A DNA stretch of 64,000 bases, taken from contig NC_088301.1 in NCBI RefSeq assembly GCF_032854445.1, positions 40,597,187 to 40,661,186 on the forward strand, given 5' to 3'. This document shows positions 24,589 through 37,800 of this stretch, piece by piece. The stretch comes from Liolophura sinensis. Its lineage: Eukaryota > Mollusca > Polyplacophora > Chitonida > Chitonidae. The translations under genes were made by a program, and so were the position numbers. Within the stretch, counting starts at the first letter, position 1, and each line of letters begins with the position of its first letter. The notes beneath the pieces are model-generated. The model was given only the letters and a program-made list of their open reading frames with translations, had not been told where the DNA came from and searched no databases.

Positions 24589-27500
24589 ATGGAGGCCATT
24601 GCGTTAGTTGTCTGCTTCATAACACTGTTTGTTGCAAGTGGCAGATCACGTGAGTTTCAGGATATGTTATTAATTTTGTCTTTTATATGGAATCTATTTG
24701 TGCATTTAAAATGGACTTTCCGATATTTCGGTTTGGTGAAGATACGCAGACTATATACCCTACGTGTGATTTGTATTATTACCTGCAATGTCTCCGTTTG
24801 GCTCACTGCTCGTGTCTTCATTGCATAAGTAAAATGTATACAGTGATGCACAACTTAAATTATGGGCGAGTATTATAACTGTAAACTGCGTAATTGATGT
24901 AAATATTTCTGGTAAATCTGTGAGCGTTTGCATGAGATCAACTTGAAAACAAACTTAATTTCAGTGGAGTAATTTAAATAAATACCCAAATTACGAACAG
25001 TATAATTAAATATATTTTAATGTATAATTTGAATAATAATTTCATGTCATAGTTAAATTGTACTGTTTTGGAAGCGTGGTCTCCTCTTAAGATCATTTAA
25101 ACCACTTTTAGGGTAATGTTTATTTCACTTTTGTTCAGCATAATATACGTTATTTCACCTTTAGACTTGTGAAAAATTATCATTACATTGCTATCTGGGT
25201 TTCCTCTTTCAGAATTCGTCTTTACAGTGCAGGGTAATATTACTGCCGACGGGTCTGAGGCACCGTACAGCGTTAACGACGATATCCATTTCAACTTCTC
25301 TTTCCGACTCCAGGGTGAGGAAAATGTAACCGGGATGATCTTCAAGTTCACTTCAGAAACGTTAATGGTGAGAGAGCGAGTTACTTCTATCCTTTGCGCA
25401 TACTTAATATCTTTTCTGAATAATCTTATGGTTACGAAATAACACAGCCTTTTCTAATGACTTCTTTCCAGGGCTGTGTAAGCTAACTTATTCATTTACT
25501 CATTTACTGGTAAAATCATGTTTCACCTGACATCATGTTACTTTTATTGCTATTAACTTGGCATTTGACCCTTGTAATTTGTCTAGAACTAGGTGACATG
25601 AAAGCGTTCTAGATTTTGCTGGTGTCATTTTAGTTCCTTCCGGTGGCCGATAGGAGTTTGACGGATCAAATAAGCTGGCTTTATGACAAAGCGGAAGCGA
25701 CCGGCTCCACCGTCCTGCAAGACCGGACTTCTAACTTGGTGAGTGAGGCACGCTTCGTATACGCTTGTACACAGTGGCTCAACCAGATGTGCACTTTGAA
25801 GCACGTCATAACAGCGTAATGCATCATGTGAGTCACGATTCTCACATAAGTGAGAAATACAGCGACCATGGAAGAGACGGAAATCAATCTAACACAGACA
25901 CGCCCTTGAGTTCATACCAGCAATGAGCTATTATCCATTGATAATCTCAACGGACAGAAATTTGGCCAAAGATAGATGGAAATCTGATACACTCGTCTAA
26001 TGAGTTTCAGCCTCTTTTCTAAAAGTTTTAGACATTTTTCCAACATGGAATGGAAAGAACAGCTTCAAGTAATTGTATGCAAAAATAAATCGTCAGCGGG
26101 GAGTCACACTAGCAACAAGTAATAATATAGGTTTGATACCAGACAGTGATTTGTCTATAATATTAACCTTTATTTTGGTAAACTTATCTTCTTCAAGGCA
26201 TAATCTGTGTACAGTGCCCTAGAATCTTGGCTTGCATGCTTGAATGAAAGGTAACGTTGCAAGGAAACGTGTGTGTGTTATATTTGACAGACATTCAACG
26301 AGGTTTATGATGACAGCGATAACAGCATTAGCGTATCATTCCCTTTTCGAGGTTGGGCGTCAGAAGATTTCTATGGACAAATGACAATGGTTGTTCGCGG
26401 TGAGTCATCACTTCACCAATAGTGATGGAAGAATAGACTTAAATTTTTTTTGGTTTTATTCACTAAACATGAACATCAAGATCTTTCGCATATGTTGACC
26501 ACTGTTCTTTAAGTTTTCAAATGGATCTTTCGCAAATGTTTTACACCCTTAATACACATTTGACACAAAGTATAACTAAACACTTTATGCTCATTTTACA
26601 CAATCAGACAGATATGTAGCCAATGTTACGTAGGTAATGCAGATTTGAAACAATCAAATAAATCTGTCGCAAATTTAGACGTATTCGCACTACGCAACGA
26701 AAACTATATTTGACTGTTCACTTTTTCTCGGCAGACACCATTGGACCGGGTAGAAAATTGAACTGTAAAGCTGTTATATCCTACTATCTTGGAGCCCAGT
26801 TTAAGTTTGTCTCTCGTGAGATCGAATCTACGTATACCTTCTCGGAATTACCCAGACTGAGCTTGACCTTAGACTATCCGGTGTACCTGAGGGTTTTGGA
26901 AACCACCACCGTAAGGTTCAGTATGGATCTACCTCACGGACTCACTGAAGGCTCAGTACAAATGGTCATGCCAATTTCATCCTCAGACAGTATCCCTCAA
27001 ATGTCTCTCCAAGATTTTCGTGTGAAAGCGAACCAGTCGATCCCGTCAGAGGAAGTGTCGGCCCTGTCTTGTACTTACGACTCCCAGACGCTAGATGGCA
27101 TGAACGACTTGGCTATCATCAGCCCGTTGGATCTGATGGTCAACGACACCAACAGTCCCGGAAACGAGCTAGAATTAGATTTCGATGTGCAGACGGAGAT
27201 TTATCGAGGGATAGAGAACGTCTCCGAGATTTGGATCGGAGGAGGCATGAAATTTGGCAATTCCTTCTTATGGGTGGCAGAGATTCCGGTATTTCTCCTA
27301 GACGATTACGACCGGACAGTTCACCTCAAGCATAACGTTTCATACATCAGCGAATATGGTTACGACGGAGAGTGAGTAATGTTGTATATCACCTGAGTGA
27401 GTTTGGAACAATACCATTAGCTGTGCGATGTATGATTTTGGACTCTTGGAAACGATGTTATAGTTATGATACAAATTACTCGATGACATAGTAAACAGAG

Positions 27501-30500
27501 AGGCTGTTAATTTTTGTTTGGGTGTGGGGAGGAGGGGGAAATGGATAAAACCTTACTGAACAATGTGGTGTCTTAACACTGAAATCTTTATATTACACCA
27601 TTTTCTAGCCATTTTGTAAACTGTTAAAATGCTAAACTTTAGACAGTGTTAATATGCTACTCTTTAGAAAGCGTTAACCTAACATTACAAAAGCATTCCC
27701 TCATCTACAAAAATTGCTGATTTAACATTATTTAACTGACAACAGTTTCTAATTATCTTGTAAACTATTAAATCACTCAGAAAAAAGGTGTCATGCAGCA
27801 TTTACAATTTAAGATGTTATATGTACATTTAGACAAGGGTACAAAGATCTATTTCTAACCTACTGTCATTTTAAGTTTTGTTTGTTTAATTTCCCTTAAT
27901 ATGCCTTATCGTGGGATATTCGGGGACGAAAATTCCAGTGACTTATGGAATTAACCATATGATTAATGTCGTCAGAAAAAAGATTTTGAGAAATCTTTCA
28001 GAAATACAGAAATAAATGTTGGTGTTGATTTTAATACAGAATGTTTGTAACGGTGGAGGTAACTTTCGGACATGAGGATTTTTCAACGGACCACGCCTAC
28101 GACGTAACGCTGATGGTGTACATGATGCCGCTCATGAAGTCGGTGACGTTAGTGGGGTCTCACCTTCTAGGAGAACATGGTTCAGTACAAAACACCGGAA
28201 GGTTCATAGTCACGGTAAGCGTGGAAATAATTCGTCTTTTCCCTCAATTATTAAAATAATTCACTTTTGCTCATCGCCATAATACCATCGTTTTAGATCT
28301 TTACAGTTCTGCGAAACTTTTGAATAATAAAGATTTTTTTTGCTTATTTCGTAAAAACTACACGTCATAGCAAAATAACAATTGCAGGTTCATAATCATG
28401 AGGCCAGAATGTAATAGACATCGTTTTAGAATGGATGTATGAATTGGTTTTTCAAGTTTACCTTCTTTAAGTTTTATACTGTTTTTATGGGTTAGCCAGG
28501 GGCTAATTTTTAAGACAATCAAAAATCGAAAAACAACATATTTGGGGGGAAGTTTTGGAGAAAACACCTGCGCTATTTTAATGTCAGTAGACATTGGACA
28601 AATATCATTTTAAAGGATTTTCATTAAAATCCAACATAGTCGCCAGATCACCTGGCTGAATCAGCCCAAAAGTTAAATTTCAATTTATTCCCTAAAACAT
28701 TCCTAACTTTCTTGAATTTCTAAGGGACGTGACACAGTTTTGTTGAGAATAGCAATGATCCTACATTGAACCCCTAATAATATCTGCTAGGTTTTAAAAT
28801 GAACGTCCAAATCACGACAATATGTCATGTTACGTTGACAAATATATATCATATCAACGCATGTTTTTGGAATGATTTAGGTGCAAATATGAGAGCATAT
28901 AGGGTTATCATCCACAATTATGATTATGTTACTCATCATCCGTATCGTTTAATCGATTTAACACTCGTTACAATGTGGCTTCGGATTACTGTGGGCCTAC
29001 AATGTATTCTTTAGAAAAATAGGCCCAAGTCCAAGTTTATATATTGCTGAGCATTATGTATGCCATGCAAAAGTAGTAGTTTTTTTTTTAAATAAACTTG
29101 AAGTGTCTGAAATGAAACCACCGTAATGATAACACATTGCAAAAGGTGTAAGTATTCTATTTGTCCTTAAATTTAAATTTCTTTTTCCATAGTTTAACGG
29201 TATAAGGTCCAGTATTCATTGGCATGACGCTTAATTAGTTGACTGTGACATTTCTGTCTTCAGATAGGAAGGGTACTGTTAGACACGAACCCCTCAGTGA
29301 GGCTGAACATCAGTTTTGATGCCACGGATTACAGATTTGGGAAAAGTGATACATTCATTGTGATAACGGAGTTGTTTTACTATGGCGGCTACGTAAACAG
29401 CACGGAACAAGCCAGTGAACTTCAGCATATTATATTCCAGATGAATATAGATTCAGGTATTTTACACTCATATCCATAACAGTATGTTTTGCAAAGAAAA
29501 ATGTTTTGCTGTTATAGACATATTGAAAAAAAAAACAGTCCTGGATCCGTCATGTAGTACATGTTCAGTTCTCTTAAAGTAAGTGAATATGGCATGTCAG
29601 TTACAGCGGTCCTTTGTCTATTTTTCAGCAAAGCAATTAACATTTACCGATGGTGCCACCTGCGCATGCGCATTCGACCCGTTTCGTTCCGATTGTGGCT
29701 GCTGTAGACCAGGAGGCTGCCAATGTGGAGTAGTGAACCCAGCAAAATGTAGCGACTGCCAGAAACCGTGGCGATGCCAGCCATACATTACCGGTTAGTA
29801 TCTTCGCCAACTTCCATCTCACATTTAAATGAACCAGTCAGTATACCTACACTCGAGACAACAACAACAGCCGATCCACCACCGAAACCAACTTTTCTTT
29901 AATTTATTGTTTTATTTCGTTAATTTAGGCTTATGTGTTTATGACGAATGCAGTATGAAGTGTGAGCCAAGTTAAAGATATTCATTTATTATAGATATAA
30001 ATGTGTAGTACAAAGCAAGTAAAATAAGCAGAAATATATTTGTGTTGAATAAAACATATATGAAAACATAAATTATACAGGATTTGCCCAGGAGAGTCAT
30101 GTGGATGGAGAGTACGTATGCAGAGCGTATCAGCTATACAGGTAGGAGAGCGTTTTTTCTTCTGTTTTTTTATTTTTTATTATTACATATAAATTTATAA
30201 ATATGTAAAGCTTTGTTATATACATGTATATATAAAGCTACAAGCAGTGTAGCCTTATAACATATCTCTTTGCCTCTGAACCTGCAGGCTGAAGGTAATC
30301 GAACATTGCTGATCTTGTATCTCTTGTCCAACTACACAACTACTCGTGTCCGAGCCTACCTATGAGTCACACTGTCCTATCGCCAAGTATATCTATATAG
30401 TCTCTACTAATTGTTCTGGTATGATACGTCTGTATATGTATTAGTGATATGGGGAGTGTAACTGTTGTTATATTTATGGTATGATCTCTTAGTAACAGTG

Positions 30501-32638
30501 TATTTATGAGCATTGAGGATTTTATAGAACTAAACAACTGGGTCCTAATATATCAAAGTATATAATAATATAAAAACAGTGTAGTTGTGCTATTGTCTAT
30601 GATTGTACATTTTTTACGATACATAACTTGAGTATTACAACACCGTTTGTTTCATTCAATATAGGGCCTAACACGTGTTTTTTAATTTCAGACCAATGCA
30701 ATCCGGCGTATCCTGTTACAGAGAAAAACCAGCTGGGATTTGGACCAGTAAGTGAATGGTGATGTCATTGTAGACAATATTCCAACGAAATAAAAAAGGT
30801 TGAGGTAGATCAGCGCCCGGTTTCACGATTTGGTGCTTAAGCAACATACTTCTATACCTACGTAACATATGACTTAAGGCTTTTCGAGAAACACTCCATG
30901 TTGAACTTGGGCAGTATACTGACGACTTAAGCAATTTACTGAACTTAAAAATTTTCGTGAAACCGGACCCAGCATTACACAGAGAGAAAGAGTAAAATTA
31001 AGCTATCGTTTCTCATAGCCAGAGGTTGATACTGACAACAGGACAACACTTTCGCGCAATTTAACACATATACGCACACAATACCCTAAACTTAGAATGA
31101 CGATTTGCACATTTTCGTCAGCATTTTCCCTTTGTTTTAATTTTGGTTCATTTTTGTTCATTCATTTTCACGATAAAGAGTATCGGATAAATTGAACGCA
31201 GACAGCCGTCATATAAGTGACACATTGTTATGCACGTCTATAAACATCAGTCACGTAAATAAAAGACTCAATTAGTTTGTAGTATCATAGTCTCAGCTAG
31301 ACATTGCTTGTATCTGCCAGGATGAAATATGGAAATGCACCCTACAACCCAGTAGTCAGAACCTCGTCTATTCGGAAATGTCAGCGACTGCTCAAATAGC
31401 TTATAGGACTAAGCCAACATTGTATTGTGGTAACAGGTCGTGGCATCACGCATTAAGGATCGCATAATGGTACCATTATTGTGTCTCTGGGATAATCAAA
31501 TTCAAGTTGTTCAGTTCGCTTAAGTGCATTAGTAATTCTTGCCTCAAAAAAGAAGATATAACCAATGGAAAAAGACGGCTTACAGCTCAGTACACTCAGA
31601 CAAACCTACCATTTTAAAGCCAGGTGAAGCAAACTTCGAAGCTTAATGCCTTATGTGTATCATCGACTCTAATTGCTTATCAAGCAAACAAACTGACTGA
31701 CTATAGGGCCTACATAACCTTGTGCTGTTGAGTCTTCGGGCTAAATCGCATCCATAATATTTAAGTTGGTTATATAGATCTTTCCAAAACTCCTTTTTCT
31801 TCAGATAGTTGCAATTGACGTCATATGGGACAATAAGCTTAGTGTCCTTTAGTTTACTTGTGTATATTTGTTCTATAAGCCAGCTTTGGTGAGATCTAAT
31901 TAACCTCTTATTATCGATCTGTCGTCTTACACTCCATGTCTATACCGACAGTTTTTATTGACTTTGTGCGAGTGTTGTAAAGGCTGGATATCAAACAGCT
32001 CTCTTTTAGTATGGATTATCCCAGACCGGAAACAATTCGATCATTAATCCGTATCAATCGATTGCATGTGTTGACCAAACCGTGGCTTTGGTTTGTTGGC
32101 TAAAGACTCATCGAATGCAGACGTCATTCCAAACTATGTCGCTGTAACCTAGCAAAGATATGTTCCTAAAACTTTTATACTCATTAAATCACCAATCGCC
32201 ATGGATGGATTAAAGAACTGCATTGCTGCCTTTTTCTTAGCCTTACATGTCCTCCTGAATGCATAAAAGTAGATAACCCTGCAGCTTGTATTACGAGGCT
32301 GTGCACTGACCAACGATTTGTTTAATGTTTGAACGCTTCGTGCACTCGGAGATACTATTACACTTTGTCATGTATACCTAGAATAGCGTTGCCCAACTGC
32401 TGGCAGATATGTGTTTTTATAACCAGAGTGAATTATCTCCACAGATTTGAATCCAGCTGTTGGCATTATAGTAGGAAAGGACTCGCTCACAGGAACCTTG
32501 TACGGAATCTCCAACAATGGCAAAGGTATCGTTAAGAGCGAGGACGAGGGCAGAACATGGGCCTCCATAAGCACTGTTATCTGGGAGAAGGCAACCAGCG
32601 AACCGAACTATGTCAATGCTACGTATACAGGCTATTAG
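24589..32638 (+). CDS. Secreted cysteine-rich glycoprotein with an Asp-box motif (family not recognised)
   Basis: Eleven exons: 24589-24649, 25213-25367, 25634-25738, 26291-26399, 26735-27371, 28040-28214, 29264-29456, 29629-29793, 30081-30141, 30692-30747 and 32445-32638. They total 1,911 nt (636 residues), all in phase with GT-AG junctions. The start ATG opens a signal peptide, 'MEAIALVVCFITLFVASG'. The middle (about residues 25-480) is beta-rich with many N-glycosylation sites (NIT, NVT, NQS, NDT, NVS, NIS, NST) and looks like repeated Ig-like or stalk domains. Then comes a compact cysteine-rich segment, 'CACAFDPFRSDCGCCRPGGC' and more. Near the end is 'SEDEGRTW', an exact S-x-D-x-G-x-T-W Asp-box. 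No transmembrane helix follows, so the protein is probably secreted. Function is unknown. Confidence 0.85.
29629..29793 (+). other. Cysteine-rich exon of the secreted protein
   Basis: About 55 residues with ten cysteines, spaced C-A-C, C-G-C-C, C-Q-C, C-S-D-C and C-Q. It resembles no EGF, CCP or kringle pattern I can place. The next two exons add two more cysteines. Confidence 0.8.
30815..30970. mobile_element. MITE-like palindromic element
   Basis: Left end 'gcccggtttcacga' and right end 'tcgtgaaaccggaccc' are inverted repeats 156 bp apart, with smaller internal inverted blocks around 'cttaag'. It lies in the large last intron of the secreted-protein gene. Confidence 0.7.
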
Positions 32639-33129
32639 TTTACCGCCTGTAAAACACTGCCTGTCGAACAAGTATCAAGGAAAGCTTGACAGGGAAAGCA
32701 ACTGTTTTGATTTGTTTTATGTATCAGCACATTTGTATCTATATTTGCCACTGCTATTTTGTAGAAATCGTGTGATTTTGATTATGCTTTTCTCGCACGT
32801 TGCCCCCAAGGCTTGGTTAACATCGTTGTCGTTAAAAAAGCGTTAAAAGCTTCTCTTTTACAGATCATAAAGAATGATCTTGTAAACACACAATTCACGC
32901 ACGCGGAATGTTTTGTTGCAATTCCAAATGCGTCTGAAACATTGCATAGATAACAGTTTTTGTTTTTGCCTAAATTCAACCTAACAATGTGGTGGAAACA
33001 AATGTTTGTTTAATGGAGTGGTATTCTAATTATTCTAGATCAGCTGGGGTAGTTTGTAAGCTAACAGCATGTGAAGAAAGCTTAGTAATATTATCATACC
33101 ATATACAGTGTGCTACAATTTTTTGTCAG

Positions 33130-33420
33130 TTACATTTAACCCAGTCGCTAGGACACACGAGGTCTGGGTTCATTCCCGGTCATGGGCAGCGGATATGTAG
33201 ACTCCCTTGCATTTGTCGCCAGGTCTTGGCGACGGTAAGCAGCGGACAGCATTCTTTTGACCGCTTCTGCAATGTAATATTTGCTTCAGACCATATGTCT
33301 TCCAGCAATTAATAGGGTGCATATTTGGACGTCACGCTGAGGAAAGTGCGTCAGTAGCTTGCTAAGCGTCTGTGGTATTGCCCAGGGCGTTCCGGTTTCA
33401 ATCACCCATAAATGTAGGGT
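33130..33420 (+). mobile_element. Probable tRNA-derived SINE, degenerate
   Basis: A B-box-like 'gggttcattcccggtcatgg' preceded by an A-box-like 'cagtcgctagga' suggests a tRNA-related head; the body shows no reading frame and the ends are unclear. Confidence 0.4.
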
Positions 33421-33577
33421 ATGAAGTTAAACAAAAATTAAATTAATTAATAAGTATATATCGTGAATATTCGGCTAGTCTAGAGCACCCATTCAGCTTG
33501 AGAAGATATGTACCAAAAAATATACCATTTTGGTATTAAACCGTATTAATTTTCATGATCGCCATAAATATCCGGCC

Positions 33578-33826
33578 ATGGGGCCTCCGTGCCCCAGGTG
33601 GTAAGTGCAACAGCTTTTCACCAATGCGTTCGCTGTGAGTTCAAGTCCAGTTCATGCTGACTTTCTCTCAGGTCAAACGTAGGAAGGTCTGACAGCAATT
33701 TGCGGATGGTCGTGAGTTTCCTCTTGGCTCGGCCCGGTTTCTTCCCACCATAATGCTGGCCACCATCTTTTAAGTGAAATACTCTTGAGTACGGCGTAAA
33801 ACACCAATGAAATAAATAAATCAATA
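33578..33826 (+). mobile_element. tRNA-derived SINE, near full length
   Basis: Head 'gggcctccgtgccccaggtg', B-box-like 'gtgagttcaagtcc', central 'ggcccggtttcttcccacca' and tail 'agtgaaatactcttgagtac' followed by 'aaataaataaat'. This order matches the copies at 55,441 and 49,214, including the A-rich end. Confidence 0.85.
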
Positions 33827-34871
33827 TATCCGACCAAACGGTTGCTAAACTCTCTGACGAATAGACTAAGCTGGCCCATCATTAACAGGAACCCAATATG
33901 CCACCTCATTTGTCGCATCACACTAAACGCAAACAAAACATATGGCTGAGAAAATAATCTTCCGATTGTATTTTTTTTTCTCACATTTTTTGTACATTTT
34001 TCGTATTTCAAGCCGAAGGTGTAAAACAAAAAAGACCACAGAGAAATTTCACACACATGCGTTCAACAGAAATATGTATATATATACTTTATAAAATGAT
34101 TAAATTCATAAATTTCCTTTCCATTATTTGAAGATGACTAAAAACACTAATACATAATACAACAAATCATAAATAAGTGCTTAAATTAAATACATCCCTT
34201 TAACAGATGATTTGGTCAATCCTGGAGCACAATACATGTTTTTGCGACGAAGATGTTAAACAACTGTAAATATCAACAAAACACTCCTCTCAAATCTGAT
34301 GCTTCTTTCCCAGTCTTTGTAGCAATTAAACACAGCTCAAGTGAGTTGAAAAAGAACGGGACACAGTTCATGTAATGCGAAACCTCGCTTCACAACCTGA
34401 ATTCGCCCAAGATGAAAGGACTGACACGTGAACACGAGTCTATCTGATAACGTGCTAATATCGTGCTAAGGTATGATTCCGCCTTACATGAATTTTACGC
34501 CTTACATGCTTACGTCAGGACAGATCCTGGTACACTGACATAGTTATATGTACGATGGACGTCCATAAAAAAAGACAAAATCAGCATCGTCAAAGAGGTT
34601 ATATGGCAATATCGAAAGTAGATGTTTTGGTCCAAGATAGGTACCATGCGCGTAAGCATTGGTGCGTATTTCACTCAAAAGCAATCCTTCGCACTGATTC
34701 GAAACAGATCAAAGCCGACCCAATCCATCTTGTGTTTTCCCTCAGAAAATTCTTCCTTTGGTCACCATCATTTATACGACCACATAAGTGTCCCGATTAA
34801 GAGAACCAACAGCGACAACAATCTTCTTGGCCATGGCAAGGTTTTCCTCATCCCATGTAACGACTTCGAGA

Positions 34872-37800
34872 TCAGAAAATGAGATCAGAGTGCTGGTCAA
34901 AATGGTCGCTGGCGTTGGTAGACTGTCGAGAGTAGGGCATGACAACAGGACAGCGCCTACAATCAAATGAAGACATAGAGTCATGTCTGTCCATCGAAAT
35001 AACTCAGCCGAACGTAAATGAATACCATGTGGAATGGAATTTAAGGTGCTAATTTGCTCCATGAAAGGAGTTAAAACAAACAAAATGCAAATAAAAAGAA
35101 AAAAAATAAAGACTGCTTGTGAAATCAGAACATTACAGATGAACGATATTACATTTTTGCAAATGAATGTTCATATCTGTTGTCATTATATAAATAAGTT
35201 GACCAGACTATCCCCTTGCTCTTGGTCCCACAAGAGATTTGACATACGCCCTGTACTTACGCAGCGTATCTGTTCAGCAGTTCTATCTTCTCAGCTTGCA
35301 ACCCACTCGTGTCGAGCTTTCCTGCCATCAAATCAATGCTTGCTTCCGCAGTAGATACGTAGAATTTTTACTTAGACGGCTGCCGAGTGGATTCATGTCT
35401 CTTTGAGTCGAAGGAGGGCGCTTGCGCGGTGGCATCGTGTACTTCCGGTCAGACATGTCCAGTGGATTGTCACATATATTGTCGTGCATGGACATAAACA
35501 ACGGTATGTAGCAAATGTAGTCCAAGAATGATATCTGTGAAAACAATGAGATAAAACCATAGAGTGTATGTTTCAAACAAAATCATGGATTTTATCTCTC
35601 ATACTATACTGTGAGGTTAAGTACGAGTGTTTATTGTATTACCGTAAGAAGATACACACTTTCTGTTTGCAGATATTATTTATATTATTTGCGGAGTCAT
35701 ATGCTTTGTGCAACCAACTACATAGAAATATGGAAGTGGTAAAACTGAAACTCACTTCGCATCAGACATTAATATATGTGAGCGCCAGATCTGATATTCA
35801 CAAGCCTCTCGTTTCCGGAATTGAAACAGTTCAGATCGATAACGGCAAGGCAGTTAATAGCGCGCACCGTTATCAATAATCCATAATCAAAGAAAAGATA
35901 CTATAAAACGTACTCGTAAGATGTAAAAAGGAACGTGTCCTCTTTTTCAGTAATGTCATGAAGAGGTATGTCACTGGGTTAGAGAAAACGCGAACCATGA
36001 GAAAGTTGCATAACAAACTTTTTTGAAGTGAAACGAGGGTGGGGTGTTTTTACCTCTCCCCATGAGTTTGGTTCCATCTGTTTCATGATGAACTGCTGTT
36101 GACCCCAGTTCAATCCGCCGGCCATGAGTTCGATCTTGAGCGATTCCGAGGTGATATGATTTGGGTCACGATCCGATTGGACATTATGTAAAACATAGCG
36201 TTGTACAGATCCAACTTCCGCTCTATATCTGCAGATTGCAGATGTCCAGAAGGTGTCTTGCAACAGGACTGAAGAGCAACAAAAAACCCGATCGACATTA
36301 GCACAAGGGCACACGGCAAACAAATATCAAACCCAATTAATCAACGCACAATGCCCAACATTTATTTAAGAGCAAGTCCTTTTTGCTTTGGCTTGTGGTT
36401 ATCTGTAAGTCTCTGTGACATGCCACAAAGGCACATGCTGGTGGACATCGTGAATATGTACAATGGATGGCACTTATGAACACACAACCATGTAACACAA
36501 AACTACAAATAAGATGACTCACAGTCACACTTTTACTAGTGGCAAATTGGTTTAGGTTTAAAACACAGTGGGAAAAGACACTTACTCCATCATAGTTACC
36601 CTCTCGCATAATGCAGTGATTACTGCAAACATCCGGAAAGTCAGTTGAGTGCTGTCATCGATATGCAATACCTGTAGATACAAAAGGTACGAATTGCAAC
36701 CAGAGCAATTACACACAATCAATCCAACTGTGCAAAACCTGAATACACATGGATGTAAAACGTCTATGACATATATGACCGGTATCTCATGAAAGTCGAT
36801 GAAAATTATAAATGTTATTAGTAATATGTATTAACAGAATGTATTCTTTTTAGAAATCGTAACACGCGCAATGTTACAAATAACACCATACCTTTAGAAC
36901 ATAATCCATTTGCTTCTTTGTCATTTCTTCAATGCTGACAATGCCCTCAAGTGCCACCCGGAGTTCCTGTCGGCAAGTAGAAATAATGATGATGATAAAA
37001 ACAGATAATAGTTTCTAAAATTAATGATCTTTTTTATTGTTTTAAGAAATAGGGAAGAAATACATCGAATAAAACGCCTTTAGTTCGAATTACGTAGCTC
37101 TGTGTAAATCCTCTTTCCTTGTTAAAACAATTATGTCTATACTCATCGATTTTGTTTGGTTTTACATTTATGATGGAAAACTTCTAGCAACCCGGTTTTG
37201 TCCAACTATAAAACTGGCCGCCCACATATAAGTGAAATATTCTTAAGTATGGTTTTAAACAAATCAATAAAAATTAATAATGAAGTTAAGGTATCAGCAC
37301 ATATATGTAAAAGATTTCAAACTCTTTCGACTCTCTTGTCGGTTGTTTGAAAAACCAGTTTATTTCATATAAATTAAACGGTAGATTTACGTTACGGTGG
37401 TGATACCACGACTTCTCCATTACTATCACTGTACCCACGCACGACTATGAGTCTAAAGCAGTGTATAACAAATCAAATCAATAAATAAATAAATACTACT
37501 TATTAATCATATACTTCTTTGGCTGGCACTTACAGTATAGTTGATGACCGTGTCCAGATTTCCGTCCTCCACGACAAAGGCCTTGGCGTATCCTTCTAGT
37601 TTGCCAGGATCAACCAAGCGGTAATGGTTCAGGAAATCTATGGAGGAATCTGCAAAACAAAAAAGTGTCGCGACACCCACGAAACCTATGTCAAACGCAC
37701 AACGTGTCACAACTATAGGGTAATGAAACGAAAGAGTTTACCACAGTAAGACATTTTGGATGTCATAAATCTAGAAAGCAAGCACTGGTATATTATCTTT

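Larger units (their letters stand above)
32639..34871. other. Region between two convergent genes
   Basis: Should contain the 3' UTRs of the secreted-protein gene (+) and R2 (-). It holds a tRNA-like SINE (about 33,130-33,420) and a full-length SINE (33,578-33,826). No further exon is supported. Confidence 0.5.

Noticed and set aside
33130-33420. A functional tRNA gene suggested by the B-box-like sequence
   Set aside because: No cloverleaf with paired acceptor and anticodon arms could be drawn; a tRNA-derived SINE is more likely.
34772-35083. A 103-codon minus-strand frame containing 'ISFSDLEVVTWDEENLAMAK'
   Set aside because: Not in the phase required from the R2 penultimate exon, and not recognised. 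It overlaps the proposed last R2 exon in another frame, so it remains a weak alternative for the R2 C-terminus given the indels.
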